Assembly: GCA_002011125.2 (NCBI GenBank)
Contig: MTMF02000009.1
Coordinates: forward strand, 1,456,989 to 1,520,988
Reading direction: 5' to 3'
DNA: 64,000 nucleotides
Source: Candidatus Hydrothermarchaeum profundi
GTDB taxonomy: Archaea; Hydrothermarchaeota; Hydrothermarchaeia; Hydrothermarchaeales; Hydrothermarchaeaceae
In this document: positions 61,068 to 64,000 of the stretch, in pieces
How the letters are laid out: each line of letters opens with the position of its first letter
How positions within the stretch are numbered: the first letter of the stretch is position 1
Made by a program: the position numbers and the translations under genes
The notes under the pieces: model-generated
Database searches by the model: none
What the model saw: only the letters and a program-made list of their open reading frames with translations
What the model was told of the DNA's origin: nothing

Positions 61068-63782
61068 ATGAAAAATATGAAAAAACTGCTAATAATGGCG
61101 ATTTTTATCTTTTTTATCCAGCCTGCTTATGGTATATCTTGCCCGAAAAATGTTCATATGCTTACTCCGGATTATAACTTCGCTGATGGAGTCTTGGTAT
61201 TTAAGTATCTTGATATGGATGTGTCGGCAGGCGGCGTACAGGATAAAGTAACTACTAAGCCTAGTGAATTACTTACCGGAGAAGTAAATTGGATATGGGG
61301 CCCTAACTGTCCTGAATGCTTGGTATATGTCAATTCTTTTGGCTCATGGGATCTTACTTCCCCAGTAACCGAGATATTCTCAGGATATAAAGGTGGAGTT
61401 ACTTCTACAGTTAAGATTCCTTTCTCATTCAAAGCACCAGCTACTCCGGGCACATATAGATTTAGAATTATATTTGCGTTTGACAAGGGACCATCTAGTG
61501 ATTTCCATGCTTCAAATCTTTGCAGCCAGGTAGAATGTGAAGAAAAGGGGGAATGTCATATCCTCATTGCTGAAGGAGAGGTTATCGTTACTGAGCCTGG
61601 GGTCAATAATACTTTACCTCCTTCTATTGATATAATAAGTCCTATTTCAACTTCTGTTTCGGGAATAGTGACCACAGAAGTAGGATCAGTAATAACAATC
61701 AATGCTAAGGCAGATAAGCCTGTGAATTTTTCAGTTGAGATAGACGGCAATAAGGTTTCTGACATTCTGCCTTACAGCTGGAACACCTTTAATCTCTCAG
61801 AAGGAAGTCATACTATAGCGGTTATCGGTAGAGACAACATAGGGAATGTAGTAAGAAAGGAAATTACAGTAATTCTTACTAATACAACGTTATCGCTGGG
61901 CCAGCAGCCTATATTATTATGGAGCTATGAAGCAATTGGAGAAGTAAACTCTATTGATGTTTCACCAGACGGAAAGTATATCGCTGCAGGCACTAGTGTT
62001 GGGGTCTTTTATCTATTCGGAAATAATGGGGAAGTAATATTAGATTCCAAATTTCTAAGGGGAGTAAGAAAGACGGCTATATCCTCTGGTGGAGAATACA
62101 TAGCATTAAGTACGGAGAATGTTCTATATTATCTTCAGAAAAATGGAACGATCCTGTGGAACACTTCTTTTCCCGTAGCAGTAAACAGTATATCTATAAC
62201 TCCAGACGGAGAGTTTGTAGCAGTAGGATCTGGAAACATCATAAAATATTTTGATAAAAATGGAGTAGAACTTTGGAGCTATTCAACATCCAATAATATA
62301 AATGACGTTTCAATATCTTCTGATGGGGAATATATAGCCGCAGCCTCTGGCAATGTTATCTATTACTTAAAAGGAGACGGCTCGCTAGACTGGACTTTTT
62401 CTGCTTCAAGAGAACTTAAGGATTTATCAATTACGTCTGACGGGGCCTTTATTGCTGCGACAACTGAAAATACCCTATATTACTTAGACAAAGTTGCATC
62501 AATATTGTGGAATTATTCTGGAAATAATTTTAAAAGCGTTACAGTTGCTTCGAATGGAGAGATAATCACCGTTACCTCTGGATCAACAATAATTCTTCTG
62601 GAGAGAAGAGGCAGAGTAGTTTCTAGATTCCTAGCAGACGGTGAAATAACTCTTACAGATCTTTCTTCACAAGGGGATTATCTTGCTTATGCTTCCAGTA
62701 AAAAACTCTATTTTCTAGATAATTCAGGCCGGAGGATAGTCGCGACGCCCAGTATTCCTAGATACCTGTTGCCTACTGGAGTGGCAGTGCTTTTTTTAGC
62801 GATTGTAGTTTTACTACTACGCCGTAAGATGAGAGTGGTCGTCAAAAAAGAAGAGAAGCCATTAAAAATCGAGTCTAGTGAGATCAGAATATCTAAGGAA
62901 AAAGAGCCATTACGGGAGCAGTACGGCAAAGTTCTTGTAAAAGTTGTTAATTCAAGAACAAAAAAACCTATCCCCCTAGCTTCTGTTTCGCTTAGAGGTC
63001 TTGTAAAAACAACAGATGAGAGAGGAGAAGCGTCCTTTGAGAACGTGCCATTAAGAAGGGCAGAATTATCGGTTGTAAAAGAGGAATATGAAGAACAAAT
63101 TGAAGTATTTGACGTAGATATCGAGAATAAGATAATTATAGAAATGAACCCAAGAAGCATACTTACTCAAGAGCAACGTGAAGAAATCCAGAGGAGTCTA
63201 GAGATTCTTAAAGGTGCATATGAAAAAGTCTCAACGCTAGATACGTGTATACCTAACTATTATGTTTCAGTAGCCGAGAGAATAGCTAAGATAATTGAAA
63301 TGGCAGGTTATTCGCCTGAAGTTTTTAAGTCCGAGAAGGAGCTGGAAAAAGTACTTGATTATTTAATCACAAAATTTCAGGATATATGCAAAGAACTTTC
63401 TGAAATAATGGTAGATTGGAGGAATATAAAGATTTATAAAGCGGCCGGAAAGCTTGATCCTAGTAACTGTATGGCCGGAGAGATTGATGAGAAAGTTGAT
63501 GAACTTCAAGATCTCGACGCATTAGCTGGACGAGGATTACTGTATCTTAGGGAGGAGATACGGAGCGTAGACAAGCTTATTATATCAAAAATGGATGAGC
63601 TTACCGTTCTGCCTGTATCCAGTTTATGGAAGATTTCTAAATATCTGGCTGATGAAGCATCTAGTAAGGAGAAAGTTGAAAAAGCAATTAATGTATTTCT
63701 CTCCAAGATAATATTAAACTATTCCAAAGATATGTTAGAGAATGATTCCATCGTAAAGAGACTAAAATTTGCTCTTGTCTAA
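61068..63782 (+). CDS. Large membrane protein with external Ig-like and beta-propeller domains and a cytoplasmic tail
   Basis: The 904-residue protein starts with a signal peptide (KKLLIMAIFIFFIQPAYG). It has a Cys-containing N-terminal domain (about 22-180) and an Ig-like domain (about 185-273). Seven beta-propeller blades of about 40 residues follow (for example VNSIDVSPDGKYIAAGTS), with IxxSxDGEYIA and ILWNYS-type repeats. A membrane helix at about 565-585 ends in RRKMR. On the inner side come a carboxypeptidase-regulatory-like beta domain (KVLVKVVNSRTKKPIPLASV) and about 200 residues of charged helices. A sensor or scaffold role is inferred; no enzymatic motif is seen. Confidence 0.75.
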   Translation: MKNMKKLLIMAIFIFFIQPAYGISCPKNVHMLTPDYNFADGVLVFKYLDMDVSAGGVQDKVTTKPSELLTGEVNWIWGPNCPECLVYVNSFGSWDLTSPVTEIFSGYKGGVTSTVKIPFSFKAPATPGTYRFRIIFAFDKGPSSDFHASNLCSQVECEEKGECHILIAEGEVIVTEPGVNNTLPPSIDIISPISTSVSGIVTTEVGSVITINAKADKPVNFSVEIDGNKVSDILPYSWNTFNLSEGSHTIAVIGRDNIGNVVRKEITVILTNTTLSLGQQPILLWSYEAIGEVNSIDVSPDGKYIAAGTSVGVFYLFGNNGEVILDSKFLRGVRKTAISSGGEYIALSTENVLYYLQKNGTILWNTSFPVAVNSISITPDGEFVAVGSGNIIKYFDKNGVELWSYSTSNNINDVSISSDGEYIAAASGNVIYYLKGDGSLDWTFSASRELKDLSITSDGAFIAATTENTLYYLDKVASILWNYSGNNFKSVTVASNGEIITVTSGSTIILLERRGRVVSRFLADGEITLTDLSSQGDYLAYASSKKLYFLDNSGRRIVATPSIPRYLLPTGVAVLFLAIVVLLLRRKMRVVVKKEEKPLKIESSEIRISKEKEPLREQYGKVLVKVVNSRTKKPIPLASVSLRGLVKTTDERGEASFENVPLRRAELSVVKEEYEEQIEVFDVDIENKIIIEMNPRSILTQEQREEIQRSLEILKGAYEKVSTLDTCIPNYYVSVAERIAKIIEMAGYSPEVFKSEKELEKVLDYLITKFQDICKELSEIMVDWRNIKIYKAAGKLDPSNCMAGEIDEKVDELQDLDALAGRGLLYLREEIRSVDKLIISKMDELTVLPVSSLWKISKYLADEASSKEKVEKAINVFLSKIILNYSKDMLENDSIVKRLKFALV

Positions 63783-64000
63783 TCTTCGCCTATCACGACA
63801 TCGCCTACACTGGATTCTCTATCATCTTGTTTAAATCTCTGCATTCCAATAGTTACTCTGCCCATAAACCAGATAAAAGTTAAAACTAGAATACTGCCAT
63901 ATGCAACAAAAGCAATAAAAATCTGGTTCTTTTGTTTGTAAAGAATTTGTAGTTCTTCGGCAATGCGTTCTGCGTCTTTAATCTCGCCTGCTTTTCTATA
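63779..64000 (-). CDS. Membrane protein C-terminus, cut by the window edge
   Basis: The frame is open to base 64000 and ends at TAG (63781-63779), overlapping the stop of the 904-residue gene by 4 bases on the other strand. The visible 73 residues are a charged helix (AGEIKDAERIAEELQILYKQ), one membrane helix (IFIAFVAYGSILVLTFIWFMG) and a 30-residue polar tail. Most of the protein lies outside the window, so no family can be given. Confidence 0.65.
   Translation of the reverse strand, partial: YRKAGEIKDAERIAEELQILYKQKNQIFIAFVAYGSILVLTFIWFMGRVTIGMQRFKQDDRESSVGDVVIGED

Noticed and set aside
62708-63160. 150-residue minus-strand ORF within the 904-residue gene
   Set aside because: Shadow ORF without ribosome-binding site; the plus-strand frame has continuous domain structure across it.

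Overview
This window comes from an AT-rich archaeon, clearly euryarchaeal in style. It has archaeal translation and ribosome genes (aIF2 gamma, aIF5B, S6e, S24e, S27ae, S28e, L7ae, L24e, EF-1 beta), FtsZ with the archaeal C-terminal tail, Kae1 and Bud32 as separate overlapping genes, CDP-archaeol synthase, a UbiA-type geranylgeranylglyceryl phosphate synthase, and tRNAs with introns at 37/38. F420 genes (cofD, cofE), tetrahydromethanopterin-type genes (chorismate lyase-like, mptG, a dihydropteroate synthase-like protein, DUF447, a CitG-like protein) and an MtaA-like corrinoid methyltransferase point to an anaerobe with methanogen-type C1 cofactors. ADP-forming acyl-CoA synthetase suggests acetate or peptide metabolism. 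No gene here proves methanogenesis, and the lineage cannot be fixed from this window.

Layout. 1-16.5 kb is a surface-glycan island: six GT4 and one GT2 glycosyltransferases, two multi-spanning GT-C-like proteins, four SAM methyltransferases and an AsnB amidotransferase, on frequently switching strands. 16.5-19.4 kb holds a CobW-like GTPase, an MtaA-like zinc methyltransferase, a divergent carboxymuconolactone-decarboxylase-like protein and a small Cys protein; two of these genes are visibly richer in G+C. 19.4-22.7 kb has a pterin-synthase-like gene and an inositol-lipid module (archaetidylinositol phosphate synthase, PadR-type regulator, inositol-phosphate synthase) with two tandem palindromes in the padR/ino1 gap. 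22.7-25.4 kb is the ftsZ region with several small proteins. 25.4-28.6 kb is a tightly packed cofactor operon (cofE, cofD, CitG-like, DUF447). 28.7-31.5 kb has a tRNA methylthiotransferase, ferredoxin, DUF2299, small genes and tRNA-Gly. 31.5-41.9 kb is a long minus-strand information-processing block (bud32 to gltX). 42-49 kb has alanine dehydrogenase, fibrillarin/Nop5, pyrD, 4-hydroxybenzoate and methanopterin genes and a split lipoate ligase. 49-53 kb has the acyl-CoA synthetase, DUF362 and a phosphoesterase. 53-61 kb has tRNA-Trp, fen1, carS, pyrE, a membrane coiled-coil protein, purD, argF, EF-1 beta, the lipid prenyltransferase and two tRNA-Gln genes. The window ends with a 904-residue membrane protein carrying an external beta-propeller.

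The most unusual signal is that four conserved genes (rpo7, fibrillarin, a PIN-domain protein and the pterin-synthase-like gene) have no ATG, GTG or TTG at the position demanded by homology. Three have a well-placed Shine-Dalgarno sequence followed by a near-cognate codon (ATA, ACG, ATC); the PIN gene has a slightly longer spacing to ACG. Other leads are the tandem palindromes at padR/ino1, a repeated TTGTGAAT octamer in front of ftsZ, several very small genes missing from the ORF track, and a 14-bp perfect inverted repeat that may mark a structured RNA.
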